This document shows positions 15,733 through 22,463 of a DNA stretch of 22,463 bases, piece after piece. The notes under the pieces are model-generated. The model worked only from the letters and a program-made list of their open reading frames with translations, made no database searches and had not been told where the DNA came from. Source of the stretch: JAKOQB01 sp036824465 (lineage in GTDB: Bacteria; Pseudomonadota; Gammaproteobacteria; Burkholderiales; Burkholderiaceae_F); NCBI GenBank assembly GCA_036824465.1, contig DAITAC010000070.1, forward strand, positions 1-22,463. The letters run 5' to 3'. Position numbers and translations under genes: made by a program. The stretch's first letter is position 1. Every line of letters begins with the position of its first letter.

Positions 15733-16644
15733 ATGTACCACGAACACTTCGGCCTGCACTCGGCGCCGTTCTCTTTGACCCCGGACACGGCGTTTGCGTA
15801 TTCGTCACGCGCGCACCAGGAAGCGTTGAACACGCTGCTGCTGGCGGTCGACGACGGGCAGGGATTCATCAAGATCACGGGCGAAGTCGGCACCGGCAAG
15901 ACGCTCGCCTGCCGCCGCCTGCTGGCTGCGCTCGCCGAGCGCGGAGGGCGTTACGAGACGGCCTACGTTCCGAATCCGTGTGTATCGCCGCGCACGCTGC
16001 TGCTGGCAATCGCGCAGGAGCTGAAGATCGATGCGTGGCTGACCGCACCCGAACTCAAGCTGCTCACGCTTCTGAACCAGCGCCTGCTGTCGGCCGCCGC
16101 CGCCGGGCGCCGCGTGGTGGTCTGCCTCGACGAAGTGCAGTCGATGCCTGACGAGACGCTGGAGTCGCTGCGCCTGCTGTCGAATCTCGAGACAGAGAAG
16201 AGCAAGCTGCTGCAGGTCGTGCTGTTTGGCCAGCCGGAACTGGACAAGAAGCTCGCCCGCACGTCGCTGCGCCAGCTCGCCAGCCGGATCACCTTTCAGT
16301 ACGCGCTGGACTCGATGACTATCGAAGAGACGGAGCGCTATCTTGCGCATCGGCTGCGCGTGGCGGGCCGCACCGATGGCGGCGCCGGTGTCTTCGCGCC
16401 CGCCGTGGCGCGACAGTTGCATCAGGCCTGTCGTGGCGTGCCGCGGCTGCTGAACATCGTTGCGCACAAGGCACTGCTGCTCGCGTTCGGCGAAGGCGCA
16501 TTGCAGGTGACGAGCGTTCACGTGCGGGCCGCCGCGGCGGACACGCCGTACGTCGAACAGCTACGCGCGCGCACCGCGTGGGTGCCATGGTCGAAAATGC
16601 TCGCTGCCTCGGTGCGATGCCTGCGACTCGGAGCACACCCATGA
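15733..16644 (+). CDS. mshM: MshM, ExeA-like AAA ATPase of the MSHA locus
   Basis: A 303-residue AAA ATPase of the ExeA/GspA group. It begins MYHEHFGLHSAPFSLTPD, the family opening, with Walker A GEVGTGKT (50-57), Walker B VVVCLDEVQ (128-136), and LLQVVLFGQPELDKKL as the sensor region; RQLASRITFQYAL and CRGVPRLLNIVAHKALL complete the lid. There is no C-terminal peptidoglycan-binding domain or membrane helix, as for other MshM proteins. By analogy with ExeA it is thought to assist placement of the secretin through the cell wall; its role in MSHA is not settled. The ATG at 15733 lies 19 bases after mshL, without a strong ribosome site. The stop overlaps the mshN start as ATGA. Confidence 0.93.
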   Translation: MYHEHFGLHSAPFSLTPDTAFAYSSRAHQEALNTLLLAVDDGQGFIKITGEVGTGKTLACRRLLAALAERGGRYETAYVPNPCVSPRTLLLAIAQELKIDAWLTAPELKLLTLLNQRLLSAAAAGRRVVVCLDEVQSMPDETLESLRLLSNLETEKSKLLQVVLFGQPELDKKLARTSLRQLASRITFQYALDSMTIEETERYLAHRLRVAGRTDGGAGVFAPAVARQLHQACRGVPRLLNIVAHKALLLAFGEGALQVTSVHVRAAAADTPYVEQLRARTAWVPWSKMLAASVRCLRLGAHP

Positions 16645-17816
16645 GCGTGCTGAACGAAGTGCTTCGCAGTCTCGACGCGCGCGGCGCCGTGGCGCACGCG
16701 GGCGCACAACCGCGCGCGGTCACGCCGGCGCCTTTGCCCCCGCGTGTGCGGCCGATCGTCTGGTGGCTCACGCTTGCTGCGGTTGCTGGAACGCTCGGGA
16801 CGCTGACCTGGATGGAACAGCGCGCTGGAGCCGTGACCTCCGATCGCAAGCCGCTCGGCATGTCGACCTACGGCGCGGCGGTCGCGCCTTTGTCGCGATC
16901 CATTGAGGCGGTGCCGGTCGACGTCGCTACCGCGCCGGCGCGGCCAGCAAAGCGTTCGCAAGTGAACGCCGCCGTTGCCCCGGTTGCAAACGCGCCCAAG
17001 GTCGCGAAGACCGTTTCCGCACCGACGCCGGTGAAGATCTCTGCGCTGGTGGACAGTCCGCAGCCCGACGCAAAGCGCGCTGCCGCGAACAAACAGTCAA
17101 TTGCGAAAGATGCAGCATCGCCCCCGGAAACCCCTGCTGCTGCGACGACGCCAGATGTCGTTGCACCTGCCGTGCAGCGGTCGACCGCCGGCGCGGCAAG
17201 CGTGCCGGCCGAAACCGCACGCGCAGCCGAACTGATCTCGCGCGGGCGAACGATCGAAGCCATTGCACTGCTCACGCGCTCGCTGCAGCAGCAGCCGGCG
17301 CAGGTCGATGCGCGGCTCGCGCTTGCCGCGCTGTATGCCGAAGCATCGCGCCGCGATCTTGCAGCGCGGACATTGCTCGAAGGTGCCGAGATCGATCCGA
17401 CGCGCTTTGCCGCACGCGCTGCGCAGTTGCAGGCTGAGCTCGGCGACCCGGCCAGCGCAATCCGCACACTCGAACGCGTGCCCGAAAGCGCGCGCAGCGG
17501 CGCGTACTACGCGCTGCTCGGCGGCGTTGCTCAGCAGGCTGGTCGTGCGCGGCCCGCGGTCGACGCCTATCGCAAGGCGGTCGCAAGTGTCGATCCGAAT
17601 CCCGTGTGGTGGATCGGATTCGCGCTCGCGCTCGAGGCCGACGGCAGGATGACCGAGGCGCATGCCGCATTTACCCGCGCGCAGGCACAGCCAGCCCTTT
17701 CGGCGGACATACGCGCATTCGCCACGCAGCGCGCTGCCGCACTGGCCGCGCTGGGCCGCGCCGGTACCCACGACATCGGAGCGGGCGCTCCCGTCGCCGA
17801 GAACGCTGTCCGCTGA
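16641..17816 (+). CDS. mshN: MshN, TPR-containing MSHA biogenesis protein
   Basis: A 391-residue bitopic protein. The cytoplasmic N terminus MSVLNEVLRSLDAR is the MshN signature (compare SVINQMLKDLxxR). A membrane helix lies at about 38-57 (PIVWWLTLAAVAGTLG), followed by a long Ala/Pro/Thr-rich periplasmic linker (65-190) and C-terminal TPR helices from about 195 to 380: AAELISRGRTIEAIALLTRS, then DARLALAALYAEASRRD, and GAYYALLGGVAQQAGR. The TPR part is likely a periplasmic docking surface, perhaps for secretin or pilin assembly. It starts four bases before mshM ends and is the last gene of the msh run; the next gene is convergent, 64 bases on. Confidence 0.88.
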   Translation: MSVLNEVLRSLDARGAVAHAGAQPRAVTPAPLPPRVRPIVWWLTLAAVAGTLGTLTWMEQRAGAVTSDRKPLGMSTYGAAVAPLSRSIEAVPVDVATAPARPAKRSQVNAAVAPVANAPKVAKTVSAPTPVKISALVDSPQPDAKRAAANKQSIAKDAASPPETPAAATTPDVVAPAVQRSTAGAASVPAETARAAELISRGRTIEAIALLTRSLQQQPAQVDARLALAALYAEASRRDLAARTLLEGAEIDPTRFAARAAQLQAELGDPASAIRTLERVPESARSGAYYALLGGVAQQAGRARPAVDAYRKAVASVDPNPVWWIGFALALEADGRMTEAHAAFTRAQAQPALSADIRAFATQRAAALAALGRAGTHDIGAGAPVAENAVR

Positions 17817-17820
17817 GTGC

Positions 17821-17837
17821 TCGCCGCCACCCGGCGA
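17821..17837. terminator. Candidate hairpin between convergent mshN and the small exported gene
   Basis: TCGCCG (17821-17826) and CGGCGA (17832-17837) form a perfect 6-bp GC stem with a five-base loop, four bases after the mshN stop. No T-run follows on either strand, so it would be a Rho-assisted terminator or an mRNA 3' end stabiliser at best. Confidence 0.35.
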
Positions 17838-17880
17838 CGCCGACCGCGCAGTCCCATCGCCCACGAACGGCGACTGAAAG

Positions 17881-18099
17881 TCAAAGGCGCCGCCGCGCGC
17901 GCTCTGGAAGCGTTGCCGCTGTCTGGACCGTGCGCGGTGCAATCACCTCAATACGCTCGAGTTGCACAACCGCGGGGGCGTGCATCGACGCCGCCATCGC
18001 GCCGCTGAATCCAGCGCTCACAGCGGAGAGAATGACCGCCGTCATCAGAACCGCCGCCGCAAAGCTCGCGAACCTGATCGAAGGTTTGGTCGTGTACAT
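17881..18099 (-). CDS. Small exported protein of 72 residues, unknown function
   Basis: Starts at ATG 18099 with a good ribosome site, AGGAGT, six bases upstream, which sets this start against longer in-frame options. The N terminus MYTTKPSIR is basic and polar, then a hydrophobic segment (about 10-34, FASFAAAVLMTAVILSA) that is a signal peptide or single membrane anchor; a cut near GAMAAS (about residue 37) is plausible. The mature part is about 35 residues with the core VVQLERIEVIAPR and an arginine-rich end. Similar small proteins with a VVxLxxVxVxA core are, from memory, common in betaproteobacteria and have no assigned function. It is convergent with mshN, so co-function with the pilus is not implied. 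I do not recognise a named family. Confidence 0.6.
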   Translation of the reverse strand: MYTTKPSIRFASFAAAVLMTAVILSAVSAGFSGAMAASMHAPAVVQLERIEVIAPRTVQTAATLPERARRRL

Positions 18100-18162
18100 A
18101 TCTGACTCCTGCGCAGTTACGCGGACCCGTGCCGCTGCGTTGATGTGGACTCTAGGCAGCTG

Positions 18163-18179
18163 GCTCGCGCGGCGCGAGC
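18163..18179. repeat. Perfect 8-bp palindrome with one central base
   Basis: GCTCGCGC (18163-18170), a single G, then GCGCGAGC (18172-18179). It lies 64-80 bases upstream of the leftward start at 18099 and 230 bases upstream of the rightward gene. It could be an operator half-site pair or, if transcribed, an RNA hairpin with too small a loop to close fully. GC-rich DNA makes such words more likely by chance. Confidence 0.35.
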
Positions 18180-18345
18180 GGATTGCGACGAAACGAAAGA
18201 ACCGTGACGTGAACCGCATCAGGCGGGAACCACCGGAGTCAAACGGCCTCGCGTCGCGACGAGTGCCGCCTTCCGTTCGAGACATGCCATCGCGCTCGGC
18301 ACTCAGAAAGAGCAAAGCCGGAGTCCAGCACGACGTTCAGACCGC

Positions 18346-18381
18346 TTGACCCGACGCGGCGCAATGCGCTCTACTGCGCCG
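18346..18381 (+). promoter_or_regulatory. Candidate promoter with overlapping inverted repeat for the dienelactone hydrolase gene
   Basis: TTGACC (18346-18351) resembles a -35 box. With an 18-base gap, TCTACT (18370-18375) is a modest -10 box. The inverted repeat CGGCGCA (18357-18363) and TGCGCCG (18375-18381), seven perfect pairs around 11 bases, spans the proposed -10 and would suit a repressor operator. The GAGGAG ribosome site of the gene lies about 17 bases downstream. The assignment is tentative. Confidence 0.35.
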
Positions 18382-18410
18382 GTCCACGAACAACGATGAG
18401 GAGACACACA

Positions 18411-19103
18411 ATGGGCAGCAACGTCACTTTCAAGCGCCCCGACGGACAAGGCGTGCAGGGCTATCTGGCTGAGCCGGCGAGCGGTGCCGGCGCCCCGGCG
18501 CTGGTGGTGATCCAGGAGTGGTGGGGCATGAACGAGCAGATCCGCGGCGTGGCCGAGCGGCTGGCGCGGGCGGGCTACCTCGCGCTGGTGCCCGACCTGT
18601 ACCGCGGCAAGTCCACGATTGATGCGGAAGAAGCGCATCACCTGATGACCAACCTCAACTTCGGCGATGCGGCCTCGCAGGACGTTCGCGGCGCCGTGCA
18701 ATACCTGAAGGGCCGTGCGGGCAAGGTGGGCATCACCGGCTTTTGCATGGGCGGCGCGCTCACCCTGCTGTCGCTCACGATGGTTCCCGAGGCCGATGCC
18801 GGCGTGGTGTGGTACGGCCACCCGCCGCTGGAGTTCCTGGATGCCAGCAAGATCAAGACGCCGGTGATGGCGCACTGGGCCGAGCAGGACAACGCGTTTC
18901 CGATTGCCGGCGTGGACGCGGTGGAGGAGAAGTTACGCGCCGCCGGCGTGGCCTACCAGGCTCACCGCTATCTGGCCTATCACGGGTTTGCCAACGAGAC
19001 GGCGCAGGGTCCCAGGCGTTATCCGTTCACGCAGTACGACGAGGCCTGGGCGCAGGTTGCGTGGGACCGCACTTTCAGCTTTCTTGGCAGGCATCTGCGC
19101 TGA
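18411..19103 (+). CDS. Dienelactone hydrolase family protein
   Basis: A 230-residue cytoplasmic alpha/beta hydrolase of the DLH family. The catalytic triad is visible: nucleophile Cys112 in GFCMGG, Asp160 in WAEQDNAFP and His191 in YHGFAN. Glu36 in IQEWWGM is the residue that positions the cysteine in carboxymethylenebutenolidase. The length is normal. No signal peptide is seen. GAGGAG about seven bases before ATG 18411 decides the start. Family members hydrolyse dienelactone in chlorocatechol degradation, but many of this subtype (EWWGMN variant) are of unknown substrate, and no aromatic-degradation genes are nearby, so I do not name a pathway. It appears to be a single-gene unit followed by two small hairpins. 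Confidence 0.9.
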   Translation: MGSNVTFKRPDGQGVQGYLAEPASGAGAPALVVIQEWWGMNEQIRGVAERLARAGYLALVPDLYRGKSTIDAEEAHHLMTNLNFGDAASQDVRGAVQYLKGRAGKVGITGFCMGGALTLLSLTMVPEADAGVVWYGHPPLEFLDASKIKTPVMAHWAEQDNAFPIAGVDAVEEKLRAAGVAYQAHRYLAYHGFANETAQGPRRYPFTQYDEAWAQVAWDRTFSFLGRHLR

Positions 19104-19142
19104 GGCGCGGAGCTTTACAGCGGGAAGACGGCTGCGCCCGCC

Positions 19143-19173
19143 GGTGCCTGCGCACCTGTGGCGTCTGCGACGC
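19143..19173. repeat. Two adjacent small hairpins after the dienelactone hydrolase gene
   Basis: GGTGC/GCACC (19143-19147 and 19152-19156) and GCGTC/GACGC (19161-19165 and 19169-19173) are each perfect 5-bp stems, 40-70 bases after the stop. Without T-runs they are only possible terminator or processing structures. Confidence 0.25.
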
Positions 19174-19212
19174 GTCATACGAAAAGCCGCACTCCCGCTC
19201 TCACCAAGCGGA

Positions 19213-19218
19213 TACTAT
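19213..19218 (+). promoter_or_regulatory. Candidate -10 box for the NlpC/P60-like hydrolase gene
   Basis: TACTAT, within an AT-rich patch (ATACTATTTAA) in otherwise GC-rich DNA, 35 bases before the GTG start at 19253. No good -35 box is found at 17 bases (CACTCC), so if real it depends on an activator or a weak -35. Confidence 0.3.
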
Positions 19219-19252
19219 TTAAGCGTCCCATTGGATCGTCGACAGAGGAACC

Positions 19253-20071
19253 GTGTTCGCTTTCGTCGGACGGGCACTCGCAGCGTACCTTTCGAAGCCG
19301 ATCGGCAAGCCCGGCGGCACCAGTGCCGACGCGCGAATGGTGGCGGACACGCTGGCCCCCGGCGACGTGCTGCTGATCGAAGGCAACACGCGCATGGGCG
19401 GGGCGATCAAGTATCTGACGCAGTCCATGTGGACCCATGCGGCGCTCTATGTCGGCCAGCGTCCGGAACTGCCGTCGACCGGCGGCGAAGCGGCCACGCT
19501 GATCGAGGCCGACGTGCTGGAAGGTGTGCGCGCGGTGCCGCTGTCGTGCTACAGCAGCTTCCGCATGCGCATCTGTCGCCCGGTCAACCTGACTGAAGAG
19601 GATTGCGAACGCCTGATTCAATACGTGATCCAGCGTCTTGGCTATCAGTACGACCTGAAGAACGTGCTGGACCTGGCGCGCTACCTGTTGCCATTTCCGA
19701 TACCGACGCGACTGCGACGCCGCCTGATCGCTTTCGGCAGCGGCGACCCGACGCGCGCGATCTGCTCAACGCTGATCGCGCAGGCCTTTGGCGCGGTCCG
19801 CTATCCCATCCTGCCGGTCATCTCGCGCAAGCGCGACGGTGATCCGGGCCGCGCCGACCAAGTGCGCGAGTTGTGGCGCATACGCCACCACAGCCTGTAC
19901 GTGCCGCGCGACTTCGACATCTCCCCGTTCTTCGAGGTGGTCAAGCCGCGCATCGCGAAGTCGTTCGACTACCAGCATGCGCCCTGGAGCGAAGGCAATA
20001 CGGTCATCATGGGCGACTCGGCGCCGACGGAATTTCCGACCATCGTGCCGAACGACGACCTGCGCGGCTGA
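19253..20071 (+). CDS. YiiX/YebB-like permuted NlpC/P60 cysteine hydrolase
   Basis: A 272-residue protein of the circularly permuted papain-like amidase group (YiiX/YebB-like). The hallmark blocks are GDVLLIEGNTRMGGAIKYLTQ (37-57), THAALYVG with His62, IEADVLEGV with Glu85, GYQYDLKNVLDL (130-141) and AICSTLIAQAF with the nucleophile Cys171. His, Glu and Cys are in permuted order relative to standard NlpC/P60, which supports this class. Substrate is unknown; relatives are thought to cut amide or ester bonds, possibly in cell-wall peptides or lipids. There is no clear signal peptide: the first 15 residues (MFAFVGRALAAYLSK) are only mildly hydrophobic, so it could be membrane-tethered or cytoplasmic. 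GTG start supported by AGAGGAA just upstream. Confidence 0.78.
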   Translation: MFAFVGRALAAYLSKPIGKPGGTSADARMVADTLAPGDVLLIEGNTRMGGAIKYLTQSMWTHAALYVGQRPELPSTGGEAATLIEADVLEGVRAVPLSCYSSFRMRICRPVNLTEEDCERLIQYVIQRLGYQYDLKNVLDLARYLLPFPIPTRLRRRLIAFGSGDPTRAICSTLIAQAFGAVRYPILPVISRKRDGDPGRADQVRELWRIRHHSLYVPRDFDISPFFEVVKPRIAKSFDYQHAPWSEGNTVIMGDSAPTEFPTIVPNDDLRG

Positions 20072-20124
20072 GTCTGACGAAAAGCGCTCCGCGCGAGACG
20101 GCGCCGCTGGCCGACAGGCACTGA

Positions 20125-22221
20125 TCAGCGCCACATCTCCCGCATCTTGGCCGCGACATCGACCGCCACCGCTCGCGCTTGCGTTTCTGGCATTGCGCCT
20201 GGACTTTCGGCCCGCGGCCAGGCGACCATGTCGAAGAGCGTTTCCAGTTGATGCGGAATGAAGCGCGTGCGCGATCCATACACGTGGCGATCGCCGAGCG
20301 CCGACTGCTGATGCACATAGAACCGCTGGGGCACGACGACATGCAACTGATCCTTCGCCCGCGTCATGGCGACATACAGGAGCCGTCGCTCTTCCTCGAT
20401 TTCCTCCGGCGTGCCAGTCGAAAGATCCGACGGCAGGCAGCCGTCAACGGCATTCAGCACATACACCGCGCCCCACTCCTGCCCCTTGGCCGAGTGAATC
20501 GTCGACAGCGTCAGGTAGTCCTCATCGAGCAGCGGCACACCCGCCTCGTCGCTCGTTGCGTCCGGCGGGTCGAGTGTCAGTTCCGTCAGGAATCGCTCGC
20601 GCGACGGATAGGAGCCCGCGATATTCTCCAGCGCACCGAGGTCGGCAAGCCGCGCCTCGGCGTTGTCGTACAGACGAAAAAGTTGCGGCTCGTACCAGCG
20701 TCGGACCAGCGACAGTTCGCTCGGCCACGCGGCGCGGCGGTCGCGCAGCGTTTGCGCCAGTTCAACCAGCGCGCGCCACTCGTCGCGACTTGCCGGCGGC
20801 GGCTCGAACTGGCCGAGCGCATCGATCGGCAGTGCCGCCGCGGCCATCTGCTCGAGCGCGCGCGCAGCGGTCTTCGGACCCACGCCCGGCAGCATCAGCA
20901 GCACGCGGAAGCCGCTGACGCGATCGCGCGGGTTTTCGGCCCAGCGCAGGCAGGCGAGCAGGTCCTTGATGTGCGCGGCCTCGAGGAACTTGAGGCCACC
21001 GAATTTCACGAACGGAATATTGCGGCGGCCAAGTTCCAGTTCGAGCTGCGTGCTGTGATGCGAGGCACGGAACAGAACGGCCTGCGCGCGCAACGGCAGC
21101 CCGCTTTCGCGCTGCTCGAGCACCTGCTCCACCACATAGCGCGCCTGCACCGCTTCGTCCGCCACCGACACCAGCCGCGGACGGGCTGACGAGGCGCGCT
21201 CGGAGAACAGGTTCTTCGTGAAGCGCTCACGGGCCGACGCGATGACGGCGTTGGATGCCGCAAGGATGGACTGGGTCGAGCGGTAGTTCTGCTCCAGCGT
21301 GATCACGGTGGCCGGCGGATCGAAGCACCTTGGGAAGTCCAGGATGTTGCGCACCGTGGCGCCGCGGAACGAGAAGATCGCCTGCGCGTCGTCACCCACC
21401 ACGGTGAGGCCCCGCCCGTTCGGCTTCAGACCCAGCAGCACCGAAGCCTGCAAGCGGTTGGTGTCCTGGTACTCATCGACCAGCACGTGCCGAAACCGTG
21501 CGCCGATCTCACTGCCGATCGAGGGCTCCGCCATCATCGACGCCCAGTACAGCAGCAAGTCGTCGTAGTCGAGCACGTTCTGTCGCTGCTTGGCTTCGAC
21601 ATAGGCGGCAAAGAGTGCACGTAATTCAACTTCCCACTCCGCGCACCAGGGAAAACTCCCCGCGAGCACACTGCCCAGCGGCTCTTCGGTGTTGACCGTC
21701 TTTGAATAGACGGCAAGGCAGGTGCCCTTCAGCGGAAAGCGTTTCCCGGTCTTCGACAATCCCTGATCGTGCCGAACGAGGTTCATCAGGTCGGCGGAGT
21801 CCTCGCGGTCGTGGATCGTGAACGCCGGGCTGAGCCCGATCCGCTCTGCGTACTCGCGCAGCAGGCGGGCACCAATGGAGTGGAAGGTGCCCGCCCACAA
21901 CAGCGACGACGTGGCGTGGCGCGCCTGCGCACGCGACATCACGCCCACGATGCGCTCGACACGGCGGATCATCTCGATCGCCGCGCGCCGCGTGAAGGCC
22001 AGAAGCAGCATCTCGCGCGGATCCGCCCCGCGCTCGATCAGGCAGGCGACGCGATGCGCCAGCGTGTTGGTCTTGCCTGAGCCCGCCCCCGCAATGATCA
22101 GCAACGGCCCGGCCGCCTCAACGCCCGCACCGTGCTCGGCGGCAGCCAGTTGCTGCGCGTTGAGCCTGGCGAGATAGCTGCGGTCGTGCGCAGGGGACAG
22201 CGGTTCGGCAACGGCGTTCAT
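20125..22221 (-). CDS. UvrD/Rep-type superfamily 1 DNA helicase
   Basis: A 698-residue ATP-dependent 3'-5' DNA helicase, reading leftward from ATG 22221. The motifs follow the SF1A order: Q-motif LNAQQLAAAEH (20-30), Walker A AGAGSGKT (44-51), motif Ia LAFTRRAAIEM (74-84), motif Ib WAGTFHSIGARLL (109-121), Walker B VDEYQDTN (248-255), motif III GDDAQAIFSFRGA (276-288), motif IV LEQNYRST (309-316), motif V LSTIHSAKGQEW and motif VI ERRLLYVAMTRAKDQL. Length is close to Rep and PcrA. It unwinds DNA in repair or replication restart; I cannot separate Rep, UvrD and paralogues by eye, so no symbol is given. It converges on the hydrolase gene, 53 bases away, and follows the zinc-ribbon gene by 21 bases. 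Confidence 0.95.
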   Translation of the reverse strand: MNAVAEPLSPAHDRSYLARLNAQQLAAAEHGAGVEAAGPLLIIAGAGSGKTNTLAHRVACLIERGADPREMLLLAFTRRAAIEMIRRVERIVGVMSRAQARHATSSLLWAGTFHSIGARLLREYAERIGLSPAFTIHDREDSADLMNLVRHDQGLSKTGKRFPLKGTCLAVYSKTVNTEEPLGSVLAGSFPWCAEWEVELRALFAAYVEAKQRQNVLDYDDLLLYWASMMAEPSIGSEIGARFRHVLVDEYQDTNRLQASVLLGLKPNGRGLTVVGDDAQAIFSFRGATVRNILDFPRCFDPPATVITLEQNYRSTQSILAASNAVIASARERFTKNLFSERASSARPRLVSVADEAVQARYVVEQVLEQRESGLPLRAQAVLFRASHHSTQLELELGRRNIPFVKFGGLKFLEAAHIKDLLACLRWAENPRDRVSGFRVLLMLPGVGPKTAARALEQMAAAALPIDALGQFEPPPASRDEWRALVELAQTLRDRRAAWPSELSLVRRWYEPQLFRLYDNAEARLADLGALENIAGSYPSRERFLTELTLDPPDATSDEAGVPLLDEDYLTLSTIHSAKGQEWGAVYVLNAVDGCLPSDLSTGTPEEIEEERRLLYVAMTRAKDQLHVVVPQRFYVHQQSALGDRHVYGSRTRFIPHQLETLFDMVAWPRAESPGAMPETQARAVAVDVAAKMREMWR

Positions 22222-22242
22222 AAGTGGTGGGGCCGGCCGCGT

Positions 22243-22449
22243 TTACTTGCCATAGGTCTTGAAGTTCGGAGTCATCGACGCTGAACCTGCAGGCTGGCCC
22301 GCGTGGAATGTGGCCGGGTCAAAATAGACCGTCCTGCAGGCGCGGCAACAGAAGAAGTCCGTCTGGCGCAGCATCCCGCTGGGCAACCTGACCACGACCT
22401 GCTCGAACTCGGTCGAGCGGCACGACGGACAGGTGAAACGGGGAGGCAT
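22243..22449 (-). CDS. Small zinc-ribbon protein, 68 residues
   Basis: Reads leftward from ATG 22449. Two CxxC knuckles, CPSC (C7, C10) and CRAC (C35, C38, with an extra C34), are spaced as in a rubredoxin-like zinc ribbon. Between them are two beta-like segments (FEQVVVRLPSG and LRQTDFFC), and after them VYFDP, a common end to such ribbons. The C-terminal 25 residues are low-complexity. It ends 21 bases before the helicase start on the same strand, so they are probably co-transcribed. Function unknown; possibly a nucleic-acid or protein-binding accessory. The start is 14 bases from the window edge, so I cannot see its upstream region. Confidence 0.65.
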   Translation of the reverse strand: MPPRFTCPSCRSTEFEQVVVRLPSGMLRQTDFFCCRACRTVYFDPATFHAGQPAGSASMTPNFKTYGK

Positions 22450-22463
22450 ACTGTAGAAATATA

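Larger units (their letters stand above)
18100..18410. other. Non-coding interval between the small exported gene and the dienelactone hydrolase gene
   Basis: About 310 bases between divergent genes. No supportable reading frame is seen; it should contain both promoters. It holds a 17-base palindrome (18163-18179), a sigma-70-like element with an inverted repeat (18346-18381), and the GAGGAG ribosome site of the rightward gene, all described separately or in the neighbouring entries. Confidence 0.5.

Noticed and set aside
14199..15899. Long open frame (about 566 codons) on the minus strand opposite mshL
   Set aside because: It is antisense to a clearly recognised secretin gene. Its translation is His/Arg/Gln-rich with no domain, the usual shadow of high-GC coding DNA.
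17817..18410. A possible + strand gene after mshN
   Set aside because: The + frames here give low-complexity Arg/Ala/Pro translations; the minus frame has the signal peptide and ribosome site.
1..22463. CRISPR array, IS element, prophage or tandem repeat
   Set aside because: No regularly spaced repeats, transposase, integrase or terminal inverted repeats were seen on reading; GC-rich short words such as GCGCGC are background.

Overview
The window is high-GC, gene-dense bacterial DNA. Gene content and codon habits suggest a betaproteobacterium, probably Burkholderiales-like. This is an inference from style; there is no rRNA or other phylogenetic marker in the window. I saw no tRNA, rRNA, IS element, CRISPR array or phage gene.

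The dominant feature (about 2421-17816) is a complete-looking MSHA-type (mannose-sensitive haemagglutinin) type IV pilus locus of 15 genes, all on the + strand. The first block is mshE (assembly ATPase with a cyclic-di-GMP-binding N domain), mshG (platform protein), mshA (major pilin), mshC, mshD and mshO (minor pilins), mshP (PilX-like) and mshQ (large exported protein). A second block follows a short non-coding gap: mshI (PilM-like), a PilN-like gene, mshJ (PilO-like), mshK (PilP-like), mshL (secretin lipoprotein), mshM (ExeA-like AAA ATPase) and mshN (TPR). In the classical Vibrio/Shewanella cluster the I-N block comes before E-Q; here the two blocks are swapped. Many genes overlap or nearly touch. 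The larger breaks are before mshE, before mshA, after mshA (a strong stem-loop plus T-run) and before mshI. Together the products make a c-di-GMP-responsive envelope machine: MshE powers, MshG anchors, MshI/PilN-like/MshJ/MshK align inner and outer membrane, MshL is the outer-membrane pore, and MshA with the minor pilins and MshQ forms the surface fibre. No prepilin peptidase, retraction ATPase, mshB, mshF or mshH lies in the window.

Left flank: an 8-oxoguanine-deaminase-like amidohydrolase (- strand, cut by the window edge) and an 89-residue two-helix membrane protein (- strand, GTG start). The 500 bases between that gene and mshE hold no convincing gene, but do hold an AT-rich 9-bp direct repeat with 11-bp period and a sigma-54-like element.

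Right flank: a 72-residue exported peptide (- strand, convergent with mshN), a dienelactone-hydrolase-family enzyme (+), a YiiX/YebB-like permuted NlpC/P60 cysteine hydrolase (+), a UvrD/Rep-type SF1 helicase (-) and, just upstream of it, a 68-residue zinc-ribbon protein (-). No wholly unknown multi-gene system is evident. The most interesting items are regulatory (the mshA attenuator-like stem-loop and the mshE upstream elements), the tandem c-di-GMP motif of MshE, and the unusual N-terminal half of MshQ.
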